A stretch of 64,000 bases of DNA from Incurvaria masculella. Taxonomy: Eukaryota; Arthropoda; Insecta; Lepidoptera; Incurvariidae. The stretch lies in the NCBI GenBank assembly GCA_946894095.1, contig OX335659.1, forward strand, positions 6,021,501 to 6,085,500, in the 5' to 3' direction. Positions 1 to 10,209 of this stretch are shown here, piece after piece (the first letter of the stretch is position 1; each line of letters begins with the position of its first letter). The notes beneath the pieces are model-generated. The model did not search any database and was not told the origin of the DNA. It saw only the letters and a list, made by a program, of their open reading frames with translations. The translations under genes and the position numbers were made by a program.

Positions 1-60
1 GTCTGATGATGACCAGGAATGTTGTTGCTGGATCTCATCAACGGCGTAAGCTGAGCGCTT
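1..60 (-). repeat. Inverted partial copy of the 118-bp repeat unit
   Basis: The first 60 bases are the reverse complement of the end of the 118-bp unit that is tandemly repeated at 206-795: the motifs CCAGGAAT, GCTGGATCTCA and GGCGTAAGC are seen here and their complements recur in every unit. The copy is cut by the window edge, so more units may lie outside it. Confidence 0.75.
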
Positions 61-205
61 CAGTTAAGAAATGCGCCCTGTATAGGAGAACAGCCGTACA
101 GACATACGAAAGACAATCAGTCCAATCTCGAAACCAAGAGCTTCGCTCGCTCGATCAATTACGAAATTATAACTAGTGGCTCTGTGAGCTGTAGACCTCG
201 CGAGA
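61..205. repeat. Dispersed repeat fragment (aatgcgcc...tacgaaag...ttcgctcgctc)
   Basis: This stretch shares the order AATGCG-CCTGTA, then CATACGAAAG, then CCAATC..GAAAC, then TTCGCTCGCTCG with 880-1025 and 2345-2520, so it is one of three copies of a dispersed family. No coding potential is seen. Its superfamily is unknown to me. Confidence 0.6.
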
Positions 206-795
206 ATTCCTGGTCATTATCAGAACTTCAAGGTTCAGTGTGAAGTAAAAGCTATTGGTGATTTGGCTAGCTACGCAAACCCGAAGCGCGTAGCTTACGC
301 CGTTGCTGAGATCCAGCAACATTATTCCTGGTCATTATCAGACCTTCAAAGTTCAGTGTGAAGTAAATGCTCTCGGTTTATTGGCTTGAAACCCAAACCC
401 GAACCGCGTAGCTTTCGCCGTTGCTGAGATCCAGTAACAACATTCCTGGTCAACATCAGACCTTCAAGGTTCAGTGTGAAGTAAATGCTCTTGGTGCTTT
501 GGCTAGAAACCCAACTCTGAAGCGCGTAGCTTACGCCGTTGCTGAGATCCAGCAACATTATTCATGGTCATCATCAGACCTTCAAGGTTCAGTGTGAAGT
601 AAATGCTCTTGGTACTTTGGCTAGAAACCCAACCCCGAAGCGCGTAGCTTATGCCGTTGCTGAGATCCAGCAACATCAATCCTGGTCATCATCAGACCTT
701 CAAGGTTCAGTGTGAAGTAAATGCTCTTGGTGCTTTGGCTAGAAACCCAAACCCATCGGGCGTAGCTTACGCCGTTGCCGAGATCCAGCAACGAC
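206..795. repeat. Tandem array, five 118-bp units
   Basis: Units start at 206, 324, 442, 560 and 678, each beginning ATTCCTGGTCA or a close variant, so the period is exactly 118 bp. Each unit carries the blocks TTCAAGGTTCAGTGTGAAGT, GCGTAGCTTACGCCGTTG and GAGATCCAGCAAC, and units differ by scattered substitutions. The reading frames that cross it are by-products of the array and not genes. The array is flanked on both sides by pieces of the same dispersed repeat (61-205 and 796-1025), which suggests it is an internally expanded part of one element. Confidence 0.9.
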
Positions 796-1025
796 TTACT
801 TGACGTTCCATAGCTCCGCCATTTTGACGAATTTCCAAAAACTGACTCGATAAAAAAAAATCTATTATCAAATCTGCTCAAAAAAATTCACGCGAATCGG
901 TTGAGGAATGCGACCTGTAGATGAGCCGAGCCGGACAGCCGGACAGACCGTGACTCCCGCGCCGGACATACGAAAGAAAATTTGTCCAATCCCGAAACGT
1001 AGGTAGACGCTTCGCTCGCTCGGTC
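796..1025. repeat. Dispersed repeat copy (ggttgaggaatgcgacctgtag family)
   Basis: The stretch holds AATCGGTTGAGGAATGCGAC, GCCGGACATACGAAAG and CTTCGCTCGCTCGGTC in the same order as 2345-2520 and the shorter fragment at 61-205. This is a common type of lepidopteran dispersed repeat. Termini are not resolved and no gene is seen. Confidence 0.65.
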
Positions 1026-1424
1026 TACAACGGACGGCCAGAGCGGAGGGAAGAAGGGTTGCGAGTGCGGGGGGCGGTGGCAGCGGCTAGCGGCTAATTT
1101 GCCTACCTACATACCTACGCCCTACACGCCGCCGTGCCGCCTCCCCACCGCTCCGCCGCCGCCACCTGCCAGATGCTTCGTATCGCAACGTTCCGTCCCT
1201 CCCCCTCCCCTCTGCTCCGGCCCGTTGCCTTTGCCCGAGCGCCGCGCACTATTAGTTATTCTGTGGCCGCGAGAGCACAGGGGGTTCGGGCGCAACGCAA
1301 TAACTGCATGTAAGCTGCGAGATTACTCTTACACCCTACATATATTTGGTCCATTGGGACCTCGTAATTTGAAAACTCAAATATACAGTAAATGTAAATA
1401 TAATTGTTATTGTATATTATTAGC
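1026..1424. other. GC-rich segment then AT-rich DNA, no gene assigned
   Basis: Bases 1026-1280 are GC-rich with CCGCC and GGCGG runs, unlike the AT-rich surroundings. A proline-rich open frame crosses it, but low-complexity GC DNA gives such frames by chance and no known domain is visible. It could be a promoter-proximal CpG-rich patch or a repeat remnant. Confidence 0.4.
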
Positions 1425-1600
1425 CCAGCACACTACATTGGAACTAAGTGCCACACCACGATCTTCCTTGCATTGAATTGGATGGAAAACATGGGAAATT
1501 TTCATTGCCGCTTCGACCGTCGTTCATTCAATGCGATTGTGCCATATCGGGCAGGACCCAGTTACGGTTTGACGAACCACGAAAGACAAATTCCTTACTC
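1425..1600 (-). repeat. SINE body fragment
   Basis: This is a minus-strand copy of the SINE body shared with 6580, 8612, 8966, 10460, 29640 and 33740. Diagnostic blocks are CCCAGCACACTACATTGGA, GAATTGGATGGAAAACA, TTTTCATTGCCGCTTCGACC and ATTCAATGCGAT. The tRNA-like head is missing. Confidence 0.75.
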
Positions 1601-2344
1601 TATCCTTGCATGCACGGGCCGAAATGCATTTGTATTTACTTACATGTCGGAACCCTACGAAATTGCCTACATGGAATAACTTTCCTAATGTGATTATGAT
1701 AGCGACTGGGCAGTCTGTGTGACGCTTATCTGTGAGTGAGGAATGCTAGATTTTGTTATTGTGATACAGAACTTTTGTAATTCAACCTCCAAGTACTTCG
1801 ATTTTATTTTGTTATGATCCTAACCGCTTTGAGCACTCGCGTTTTTTGTCTCATGTTAAACAATTAACTACTTTAGGAGATATCATTAATTTTGTAATAA
1901 ATATTATACAGCGCCATCTATTGACATGATGGCCGTTGGAGTTTGGTTCGAAACATCCTTAATGCTATTCGTTCAACAACTTTATAAATATTGCTCAAAT
2001 ACTTTTTCTGAAAAGTATCGAAAGGTTTACAAAAAGTGACGAGTTTATTTAACCAGCGGTTGCGCATTCCGCACTTAATTAAGTAAAGATTAGTAAGCAG
2101 AGATGGTAAAGGGGCCATTAGGTCCTAGCATGCTTCTGTTGCAGTTATATTTTTTTTCATGCATGCTCAGGAACTTAACGCAATCAAACCATTCGCATTG
2201 GCTAGTATAACCATCTTAAGACTTCGTCAATCCGGTCATCGTATGTTTTTCTACGTACCTAATTGCATTTACCTCAGTTCCTTAAATATGTTGCTTCACT
2301 CTTTCGTTCTATATGTCCAAGCTACCTCAACAAACGTTTTGTGA
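1601..2344. other. No recognised feature
   Basis: AT-rich DNA with only short chance frames. I see no exon-like stretch, RNA gene or repeat that I can name. Confidence 0.5.
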
Positions 2345-2525
2345 CAAAACAATTAAATATAATTATCAAATCTCGTCACAAAATTTCACAATAATAGGTT
2401 GAGAAATGCGACCTCTACAGGACAGGCGGAGAGCCGGACACTGGAGAGGCATACGAAAGCATTTTTTTTCAAACTGAAACGGAGATGCGCTCGAGCTTGG
2501 CTCTTCGCTAGGTCAATAATCTTAC
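2345..2525. repeat. Dispersed repeat copy (gagaaatgcgacctctac family)
   Basis: The blocks ATTATCAAATCTCGTCACAA, GGTTGAGAAATGCGACCTC, GGCATACGAAAGCA and TCTTCGCTAGGTCAATAAT follow the same order as in 796-1025. It is non-coding. Confidence 0.65.
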
Positions 2526-2658
2526 GATCTGCATGGACGATGTAGTATTTGCTTGCACAAAATTGTTTTCTGTTTTAAAATCGAGCATTAATAGAGCAGC
2601 AGCCATCAACGTGGTCTTCTGCATTCGTGCATTCTTTACCAAAATGTATGTCTTTTAT

Positions 2659-2962
2659 ATGGTTCCGTACCCAAAGGGTATCAACGGAACACTAGGCATA
2701 GCTTTCCGCTGTCCGTCCGTCCGTCTGTCACAGGGCTGCATCTCATGAACCGTAATAGGTAGACAATTGAAATTTTCACAGAGTGCATATTTCTATTGCC
2801 GCTATGGCCAATATTTATTATATAAATAAAAAAGTTCATAAAATTTACAAAAATACAAGATGAACTACAATCAACTAGAAACGTCTATATTGACGTATTT
2901 CTCTTACACAATTGTACGGAACCCTTCGTGTGCGAGTCCGACTCGCACTTGGCCGGTTTGTT
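2659..2962 (+). repeat. CCGT repeat copy 1 (lepidopteran dispersed element)
   Basis: The copy runs from GGTTCCGTACCCAAAGGGT, through a short (CCGT)n tract and TCACAGGGCTGCATCTCATG, to GTACGGAACCCTTCGTGTG, GAGTCCGACTCGCACTTGG and CCGGTTT. GGTTCCGTACC near one end and GGTACGGAACC near the other are inverted. The middle is diverged. Other copies are at 7178, 32941, 36100, 36874 and 57861. The family is very common in Lepidoptera; its transposon class is not obvious from sequence alone. Confidence 0.85.
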
Positions 2963-4897
2963 TCTATTACAAATATTAAATCGCAACACGTGATCAAAGC
3001 GAGAGCATAGAAAAAATCTAATGATTGAATTGAATATGTTTTAGAGATACTCAATACAAGAAGTTTAATTAAATCGTTATTTGTACTAGGTATGACAGGT
3101 GAATAGCCTTCAAGTATTTCAGTTAGACGGCTCCTTCCAGTATTGTTGGCAAGAGTAAGTTTATGAACCAAGTTGGCTTACTTAGTTCGATTGTTCCAAT
3201 AAACTTGCCAACAAGTTTCCTTCGTCTGTCGCTCGAGTCGACAGAGGGCGCTAGCTATGTGGATTGTGTTTTAGGTTGTGTTTACTCTACCTATTGTTAT
3301 ACGTCAAAATCACTCAAGAGGCTTTAGTCCTGACTTTGTATTGCGCTACAGGACTACCAGGCTCCCACAATAATGACGATCCCAAATATTAAGAAATTAT
3401 CTATAGTAATTTATCTATAGTATATAATTTGTTAACGGTTATCGTGTCGTTCGTTTCTAAGTACCTAATTAAATAACTAATTAAAAACAAATCAGATGTT
3501 TGTATGTACTTGCTGATGAATATACTGATTGTCTGAAGACATTGATACCTATAATACACCGATAACCAGTCGGTTTTTAAAATAAAATATTTAAATATAC
3601 CTAAAGTTATATCTGTAATCTAAATCGCATATAACTACGAAATTAACCCAAAGATTTGTTCAGTTTTGGTATTGCTAAGCAAGCATGTACTAATACTTTC
3701 ATCCTTCATTATTTGCAGCTATTTACCTTGAGAGATATTTTTTTTTATTACAATAATTAATTTTTCAGGCGCCTTATCTCAGTAACGCAACCAATTAGCG
3801 CAGGCAGACCGACACATTTAGCTTCAGTGCGTTGGTCTTTATCCTGTGAATCCAGTTTCAGCTATTTACTTTATCGTTACCATTTTCGAAGCGACCTCCT
3901 AGTCTACAACCCCTACCTCGACCTAGGCCGGCAGATATAAAAACCGCAGCCTAGGGGCACGCAGATTTTCACTTGGCCTTCACAAAGTGAAGTATAGTTC
4001 CTCGCTGGTGAAGCGGCCATTTTTCGTGATTTCAATCCCTTCCGCCCCGCCTCACACATAACATATCATTACATACAATTGATGTTCCTATCCACCGCAA
4101 ACATTCCACGTGCCTCTACGGTACTCTTTTTATTTTATTTATTTGATAAGGGTACACAAACAGATACAAATATTGACTAAACTAAAGAATATAAAAAAGT
4201 AATCATTAAACGTATCCAGCACCGTATTCCACAAGAAGTACAAATGAAATATTTTAATTTTCAACCCAAATAAAAGCTAGAAATTAACTAAAACTTCAAC
4301 AGAAATGGCAGTACTCTGATCTAGTTGCACAAAAACAATTAAGCTTATATAAAAATATAAATAATCTTGAGTAGTATAAATAACACATGAGGAAATCCAA
4401 AACCGTTCTCCACCGTCACACAGCCACAGAGAAGAAGTAATGTTAGTTATAAACATATATTATTTAATATTCTCTTATCTAACTTTCATCCTCTTATAAC
4501 CCCTCGAAGGAACGTGATAATATGAGAGGCGACCCATATCGCTGCCCTGAATTGGAAAGACTATGTCTGATGCTTTTGAGTATTTAAAACTTACATATGT
4601 AGGGGCGTGTGAATGAAAGGACGTTATCAACGTCGATTATACAAAGAGGAAGAGTGTGAGCAAGCAGTGGACAAAGAACAAAAAACAAAGAAAGTTAGAA
4701 TACTTTTCCTTGTCATTACTACGACACCTTTCCAACATTGATTTGCTAAAACGTATGAAGAGTGAATATATTCGCGGGATAATTAAATGTTGTATGTGTT
4801 GAATCTACGTCGATGGTTAAAGCCAAATCACACGGAGTGTTAGAGGGGTGGCCTGCGTAATATTTACCTAGAGCAGATTGGTCAAAAGCTATTTTTA
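2963..4897. other. No recognised gene; AT-rich with one promoter-like site
   Basis: About 1.9 kb without a supportable coding region. The only local signal is the TATA-like site at 3936, listed separately. Short frames here have no recognisable domain. Confidence 0.5.
3930..3975 (+). promoter_or_regulatory. TATA-like box in a GC-rich patch
   Basis: TATAAAA at 3936-3942 sits in a locally GC-richer stretch (3895-4060). About 30 bases downstream is TTTTCACTT, weakly like an arthropod initiator. CCTAGG blocks lie on both sides (upstream in GACCTAGGCC, downstream in GCCTAGGGG). No downstream exon can be defined, so this may be chance. Confidence 0.2.
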
Positions 4898-5360
4898 ATG
4901 CGTATCTAATGGCTGGCTAATGCCACACCCACTGTCATGATGTTAGTCCAACACACCGCTTTCCCGAAGGAATTGGGTACCGTGCAAGAAAATAACCTTT
5001 ATGAGCAGGGGGTCCATTCAGAGCAAGAGTGAGTTCGAGTTCGGGAGTGAGTTAACCTAAAAATAGCTGGGAAATATATTATTATTTAAATAACGGAACC
5101 GTTATTTATACTTCCAACGGATTTACGGGACAAACCAGATTTTTACCTAACTGTAATGATGTTCTAGAAGTGTGGAAACATTAACTATTTAAAAAAGTGA
5201 GTTGATATTTAGTGGCGAATTCGAACTCACTCTTACTCTGAATGGACCCCCAGGACTACATTGACCTGGATGGAAAACACGGACAATTTTCTACTGCCGT
5301 TTTCATCATCTTTTCATCTAATTCGATGGTACCAAACTGTTCGGGATTGAACCTGAGCGA
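4898..5360 (-). repeat. SINE fragment interrupted by a MITE
   Basis: The SINE tail complement (AATGGCTGGCTAATGCC, ATGATGTTAGTCCAACACAC) lies before 5000. The body (CTACATTGACCTGGATGGAA, TTTTCATCTAATTCGATGG) resumes after 5251. The 244-bp inverted-repeat element at 5008-5251 separates the two halves, so the MITE inserted after the SINE. Confidence 0.7.
5008..5251. mobile_element. MITE family 1, copy A (GGGGGTCCATTCAG ends)
   Basis: A 244-bp non-coding element with inverted termini: GGGGGTCCATTCAGAG and GAGTGAGTTCGAGTTCG at the left, CGAATTCGAACTCACTC and CTGAATGGACCCCC at the right. Close copies are at 11795-12033 and 57507-57743. No target duplication is obvious. The element carries no protein, so it would depend on an unidentified transposase. 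Confidence 0.85.
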
Positions 5361-5624
5361 GATAAACTCGTAATTAGTGTACACACTCGAAGCCGGTACA
5401 TCTTAAAAAATGTAGTTACTTTCCGAGAAATAAGATAATCTGATTTCAACCAATATCAGGCTTTAACTGTTACATAAATATGGAAATTGTGCAATAGGGT
5501 TAGAGCACTAGTCAAGTCGTACGGAGTGTGTGCGGTTTCGTGAATAAATTGAACACGAAAATCAACCGGAAAAAAATGTGGGGAGGGAAACGTTTTTGTG
5601 CAGCTGCGTCTCACTCACTCTTAC
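5361..5624. other. No recognised feature
   Basis: AT-rich intervening DNA with no exon-like or repeat signal that I can name. Confidence 0.4.
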
Positions 5625-5960
5625 ATACATCCTAATATTATAATGCGAAAGTAACTGTGTCTGTTACGATTTCTCGCCTGAACAGCTGAACCGATTTGGA
5701 TTCAATTTGGTATAGAGACAGTCTGGACCTTGGGAAAGGCCATAGGCCTAGACTTGCGAGTAGATTGCAACCTAGCGTCAGTATTGCAACCACTTTGGGA
5801 GGAATAAGAACATTATCCTTATTTTTATATCTGTTTCCCTTTATTCTTGGTCGTCTTCTCTTTATCCTTTCTATTGGGTCTCCGAGTTCGATCTTTCACA
5901 ATCGCACATTTCTGTACCTTTCTGTGAATAAAATGTGTGAGAGGGGTTGAGAGCAAAAGA
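5625..5960 (+). repeat. Dispersed repeat (cctaatattataatgcgaaag type)
   Basis: It starts CCTAATATTATAATGCGAAA, then GTAACTGTGTCTGTTACGA, then GAACAGCTGAACCGATTTGG, then TTTGGTATAGAGACAGTCTGG. This order is typical of a family common in lepidopteran genomes, whose classification I do not assert. A frame of 84 codons crosses it without any recognisable domain. Confidence 0.5.
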
Positions 5961-6067
5961 GTGATATTTAGAGAAGTTAAGAAGTAAAGGAACAATTATT
6001 GGTAATATAATTTGTTCAATTTCTGTTCGAATTTTGAATGAGCCATTAATAATAATACGTTTTCACA

Positions 6068-6497
6068 ACACGGCGGGACGAACTTATTCGCGGAAAGATG
6101 CAACTTGTCCACAAAAAAGACAATGTGCATAGTGTATGATTTGATAAGATTTACGAAAATTTTAATTACAAAACGACTTTTAGTAAAAAATCCAACAAAA
6201 ACCAAATTGATTATAAATCTTGATTAAATAAGCTGATGACTAATCTTTTTAAGATGTTCTTACTTTATCATTTCGTAATCCACCTCCAAAGTTGTTGTAT
6301 AAAACGCGCGAAAAATTCGAACTTTCGGACCTTATAACTTAGAAACCAAACACAATTTTACAATGCCAACGGTCATCAGACATCTAGTTCGATCAAATAA
6401 AGCTATTTTGAGCAAAACTTGGGATCTCTGATAAGAAATATGGGCGTGATCTTCTTTCCCCGTTTGTATGGGGAGTTGAGCGGGATGGCCCACCTTA
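6068..6497 (+). mobile_element. TTAA MITE copy 1, 5'-deleted
   Basis: It matches the right three quarters of the copies at 21324 and 30665: AATGTGCATAGTGTATGATTT, GTTGTATAAAACGCGCGAAA, GCCAACGGTCATCAGACATC, and the right end GATGGCCCACCTTAA. The left terminus is lost and an internal block is deleted just after 6090 relative to the other copies. Degenerate sequence with no protein. Confidence 0.8.
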
Positions 6498-6579
6498 AGA
6501 TACTAAGTGCTCTACCGGTGAAGAAGACCAGAATAATATCTGATATCAAATAAAAATTAATTATGTCATTGGACCACAC

Positions 6580-6876
6580 CTAATTCCATGATATCACCCC
6601 AACACACCACATGGAATCTAGGTGTCATGCCAGGACATTCCTTGTATTGCATAACTACATTGAACTGGATATAAAACACGCAAAATTTTCATTGCAGCTT
6701 TGACCATCGGCCAACCTAAGTAAGATTAACCCTACCACCTAGTAAGTTAGGACGTATGATTCTAAAGCATGAAAAAAACAAATTACCATGAACAATGGAA
6801 AGAACTAAACTAAACTAATTTCACTAAAATCACACTTAGCATATAACACACCAGCCGCCGCCGTCGCTTTTGAAAC
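6580..6876 (-). repeat. SINE body plus linked flank, duplicate unit 1
   Basis: The SINE blocks ATGGAATCTAGGTGTCATGC, TTCCTTGTATTGC and ACATTGAACTGGATA are followed by GAACTAAACTAAACTAATTTC and CTTAGCATATAACACACCAG. The same composite recurs at 8612-8914, so the two are a direct duplication about 2.0 kb apart rather than independent SINE insertions. Confidence 0.75.
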
Positions 6877-7177
6877 TTCAATATTGAATATAAATATTGC
6901 CATCCATTTCCATATTCCAGCTGAAAGTTAAATAACATTCGCCTGTAAGCTCCTGCACCTGCCAGCGGACGGAAATAGACGAGCTTCGAGCTTCAAATCC
7001 TCCGCGAATAACCGACCAATATGTCACATTGGCATTTCGCGAAAACGTGTAAAAAATGATGATGGATCAATGGGGATTACATCGACCCCTGTCCGGGGTG
7101 TAGTCAAAGATATGGTCAGTGCTACAAAGGAGTTTTAGAAGGAATATACATTGTACTTAATGATGACAAGTGAGAGA
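6877..7177. other. No recognised feature
   Basis: About 300 bases of intermediate composition, with no gene or repeat assigned. Confidence 0.4.
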
Positions 7178-7334
7178 AACGGAACCCTATTACTAAGCCT
7201 CCGCTGTCCGTCCGTCCGTCCGTCAGCCCGTCCGTCCGTTTGTCTGTCACAGGGCTGTATCTCAGGAACTGTAATAGGTAGGCAGCTGAAATTTTCACAG
7301 AGTGTGTATTTATTTTGCCGCTATAACAACAAAT

Positions 7335-8433
7335 GTCAGTCAGCGTGTTTGCGTCCACTGCTGGACATACGCCTCTCCAATTTTTCTCCAGTCCTCCCGG
7401 CCCTCAGCGGTACGGAACCACTGCTTTCCGCCGACGCACTTGATGTCGTCGTCCCACCAGGCGGGTGGTCTTCCCACACTCCGTTTTCCTGTCCACGGCC
7501 GCCAGTGCAGGACACGGTTACTCCAACGGTCGTCGTCTCTTCGGCTGACGTGACCAGCCCACTGCCATTTGAGCTTAGCCACCCGGTGTCCAATATCGAC
7601 TACTTTGGTACGTCGGCGGATTGCCTCGTTACGCACCATATCCCGTAGCGATATTCCCAGCATGGCTCGCTCCATTGCTCGCTGGGCAACTTTTAACCTT
7701 TGGACAACGGCGACCGTCAGAGTCCACGTTTCACAACCGTACGTCATAACCGGGAGGACGCACTGGTCATATATTCGGGTCTTCAGATTTTGCGGGAGGT
7801 CAGACCTCAGAGCGAATTTTAGCTTTCCGAAGGCAGCCCAACCCAGTTGAATCCGTCGCTCAACCTCCTTAGTCAGTCCTTGTCTACCAAGCCGCAGAAT
7901 TTGACCGAGATATACGTACTCTTCAACCTGTTCGATCACTTCTCCGTCGATAACGATTTGTCCTCCTGTCATACCCTCGGTCGCCATGACCTTGGTTTTG
8001 TCCCGGTTCATCTTCAGACCTACCTTTATCGATGCTTTATAAAGGTCTTCCAGCATGGTCTGAAGCTGAGCTCGGGAATTCGACAGAAGAACAATGTCAT
8101 CGGCGAAGCGAAGATGACTGAGGAAATCTCCATTAACGTTGATACCCACGTTGTCCCATTCAAGCGTCTTGAACACATCTTCCAATGCGTTAGTGAAGAG
8201 CTTGGGTGAGATCACATCCCCCTGCCTTACGCCTTTACCAAGGGGGATGGGTTGGGTATTTTCATGAAGCCTCACAGTCATCGTCGCGGACCGATACAGA
8301 TTTCGGAGTACCTCGATGTAGCGGTGGTCGATTCTGCACCTCAGGAGGGAGTTTTCGACGGCCCATTTTTCAACTGAGTCGAACGCCTTCTCGTAGTCCA
8401 CGAAGGCTAGGAAGAGCGGAACAAGGAACAAGG
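7335..8433 (-). mobile_element. 5'-truncated RTE non-LTR retrotransposon
   Basis: This insertion of about 1.1 kb is flanked by a 10-bp direct repeat, AACAACAAAT, as expected from target-primed reverse transcription. On the minus strand it starts inside the reverse transcriptase domain and ends with GTCCAGCAGTGGACGC and GTTTGCG-like sequence, the conserved lepidopteran RTE 3' end. The endonuclease and the front of the polymerase are absent, so the copy cannot move by itself. The 5' junction at 8418-8436 contains GGAACAA repeats, perhaps microhomology joining. Confidence 0.9.
7340..8428 (-). pseudogene. RTE reverse transcriptase, C-terminal part, no internal stops
   Basis: The minus-strand frame gives about 360 residues of RTE-clade reverse transcriptase, the enzyme that copies LINE RNA into DNA at a nicked target. 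The frame opens upstream at 8638, but its first 70 or so residues are translated from the host CCGT repeat and are not RTE; the real match starts near residue 72, just before FVDYEKAFDSVE (motif A, D81). GVRQGDVISP (residues 136-145) is motif B and RFADDIVLLS (177-186) is the catalytic FADD motif. The C-terminus has the RTE signatures YLGQILR, YGCETWTL, VGRPPAWWDDDI and ends QQWTQTR. Residues upstream of motif A and the whole endonuclease are missing, so it is non-functional despite being open. A shorter relative lies at 62478-62800. Confidence 0.9.
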
Positions 8434-8611
8434 AACAACAAATAGGTAAAATAAAAAAAATATAAAATTTAAAGTGGGGTCCCATACAAAAAACGTGTTT
8501 TTTTGTGTTAAATCTTGTACGATGGTACGGAACCCTTCGTGTGCGAGTCCGACTGGCACTTGGCCGGTTTTTTAATGTAACTGGACATGGATGGCTAATA
8601 CCTAACTGACC

Positions 8612-8914
8612 GTTAGATATTAGCCCAACATACCTCATGGAATCTAGGTGCCATGCCAGGGCATTCCTTGTATTGCTAAACTACATTGAACTGAATAGAA
8701 AACACGAATAATTTTCATTGCCAGTTCGACCATCGTTTATTCATTCCGATTCTTCCAACCTGGGTAAGATTATCCCTACCACCTAGAATGTTAGAAAGGA
8801 TGATTCGACAGCATGAAAAATGGATCAAATTATCATAAACAATGAAAAGAACTAAACTAAACTAATTTCATTAAAACCAGACTTAGCATATAACACAACA
8901 GCCGCCGCCCCGTC
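8612..8914 (-). repeat. SINE body plus linked flank, duplicate unit 2
   Basis: The SINE part has CATGGAATCTAGGTGCCATG, GCATTCCTTGTATTGC and TTTTCATTGCC, then CCCTACCACCTAG. It is followed by GAACTAAACTAAACTAATTTC and CTTAGCATATAACACAACAG as in 6580-6876. The similarity over the SINE and about 100 bp of flank indicates a segmental duplication. Confidence 0.75.
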
Positions 8915-8937
8915 GCGGCTTGTTGGATTTTCTTTTT

Positions 8938-9500
8938 TTTATGTAACTGGACATGGATGGCTAATACCTAACTGACTGTTAGATATTAGCCTAACACACC
9001 TCATGGAATCTAGGTGCCATGCCAGGACATTCCTTGACAGTTCAATGTAGTTAATGTCCTTGCCAGGACATTAACTACATTGAACTGAATGAAAAACACG
9101 GGCGCTTCGACCATCGTTGATTCAATATGATGGTACCAACCCGGGCGGGAATAACCCTACCACCTAGTCCGTAAAGGGGCCTGCATTTTTACTTGGAATC
9201 CGAACCACGGCCAGCCGCAACGGTGGATAATGGTCACCCATCCAGAACCCAACCGCTCTCTGAGGTGCTTCAGCAAACTTATCGAATAGCAAGGTGTCGC
9301 GTCTCTACCTTGTCGACGTTAGAATTCGAACTGGTGTCGTGTCGGCATCCGGAGTCCACTAGCCCGCAGAAAGGAACTACACGTGCACAATTTACGTCCG
9401 AACTAATGTGAGCCGCGTCTCCCGAACTCGGCATAACTGAAACAATAGTTGGCGCAAACATCACATAATATCCGCTGTGGAAGCTGCACAAAAGTTTACC
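8938..9500 (-). repeat. SINE copy with GC-richer extension
   Basis: The tail complement (ACTGGACATGGATGGCTAAT), the body (TCATGGAATCTAGGTGCCAT) and ACCCTACCACCTAGTCCG are clear to about 9175. From 9190 the sequence TGGAATCCGAACCACGGCCA followed by a GC-richer region resembles the end of the copies at 29640-29930 and 52560-52700, so it probably belongs to a longer version of the same element. A short internal repeat, CATTGAACTG against CAGTTCAATG around 9035-9090, marks a local rearrangement. Confidence 0.6.
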
Positions 9501-9588
9501 AACTGGGAATCGTATTGCGGATGAGGCAGGCGATTCGTTGCTGCGCTAGCAATGTCGAGGTGAGTTGTAGAAGTCACCGGTTATGTTA

Positions 9589-9915
9589 AGGCACCATATG
9601 ATGCTAACCTCCAATATTTGGTCTCATTTTTGTGTGATCTAAGCATCGGTTAAGAATTAATACCCTTAGAAAATTCGAAATATCAAAGTTTAGACTATTA
9701 TGTATGTGACCGTAAAACGGTTTACACCTATTTACTAGGTTTTTATTAGGTTTTCAAGCCGACACTTAGAATCTATAAATGGTTTAGAAATTTTTCTTTT
9801 TTGTAGTACAAGACTACATATCGATCTAGTGAATATGCGTGAAACATTTATTAATTCACTTTAAAAACTAGACTTTACAGGTCAAAAACCTAAATTTCGC
9901 ACCGTCGCGCTCGAT
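9589..9915 (+). repeat. Dispersed repeat E, copy 1
   Basis: It shares AAGGC.CCATATGA.GCTAACC, CGGTTAAGAAT, CACCTATTTACTAGG, CAAGCCG.C.CT, AATTTTTCTTTTTTGT, TTTACAGGTCAAAAA and CCGTCGCGCTC with 49860-50245. Non-coding; class unknown. Confidence 0.75.
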
Positions 9916-10049
9916 TTTTAGCTAAGCAAACTCATTGCTTCCGGAGATCGCCATTATCGTTTGTTTGCTGAACGCTGGAGTCAGTTGGAGCCTTAAGACG
10001 GGAATGGAGAACTAAACTCATTCGTAAAGCGGCAACGTAGTCACTAATG

Positions 10050-10190
10050 TTGAGATAAATAGTGGAAACAGAAACTAAGACTAACTAAAAGTGACGTACT
10101 TTGAATTACTTTGAGATTTCGTCCATACAAAATGTGTCAAAGTAACGTAACAAAATACTACTTTTCGTTAGTCTTATGCTGAGATGAATA
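10050..10190. mobile_element. Hairpin MITE, GAGATAAATAGT family
   Basis: This foldback element of about 140 bp starts TTGAGATAAATAGT, then CAGAAACTAAGACTAAC, and ends GTTAGTCTTATGCTGAGAT. The centre TTGAGATTTCGTCCATACAA is shared with the copies at 32598-32772 and 36598-36772. Right-terminal decay is visible. Confidence 0.8.
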
Positions 10191-10209
10191 CACATGAATC
10201 GTGCTTAGC

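Larger units (their letters stand above)
7178..8573 (+). repeat. CCGT repeat copy 2, split by an RTE insertion
   Basis: The left half (7178-7334) holds GGAACCCTATTACTAAGCC, (CCGT)n and TTGCCGCTATAACAACAAAT. The right half (8434-8573) resumes with AACAACAAATAGGTAAAAT and ends CCGACTGGCACTTGGCCGG. AACAACAAAT occurs on both sides of the insert (7325-7334 and 8434-8443) as a target-site duplication. Confidence 0.9.

Noticed and set aside
206..795. Regular repeats that might suggest a CRISPR array
   Set aside because: The units are contiguous 118-bp tandem repeats without unique spacers, in a eukaryotic genome.
1099..1476. 125-codon proline-rich frame
   Set aside because: It crosses a low-complexity GC-rich patch and runs into a SINE body, so it is unlikely to be a gene.
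8429..8638. Amino-terminal extension of the RTE frame
   Set aside because: It is host CCGT repeat translated in frame (the PSASRTRTRRVPY peptide recurs in other copies of the repeat), not part of the reverse transcriptase.
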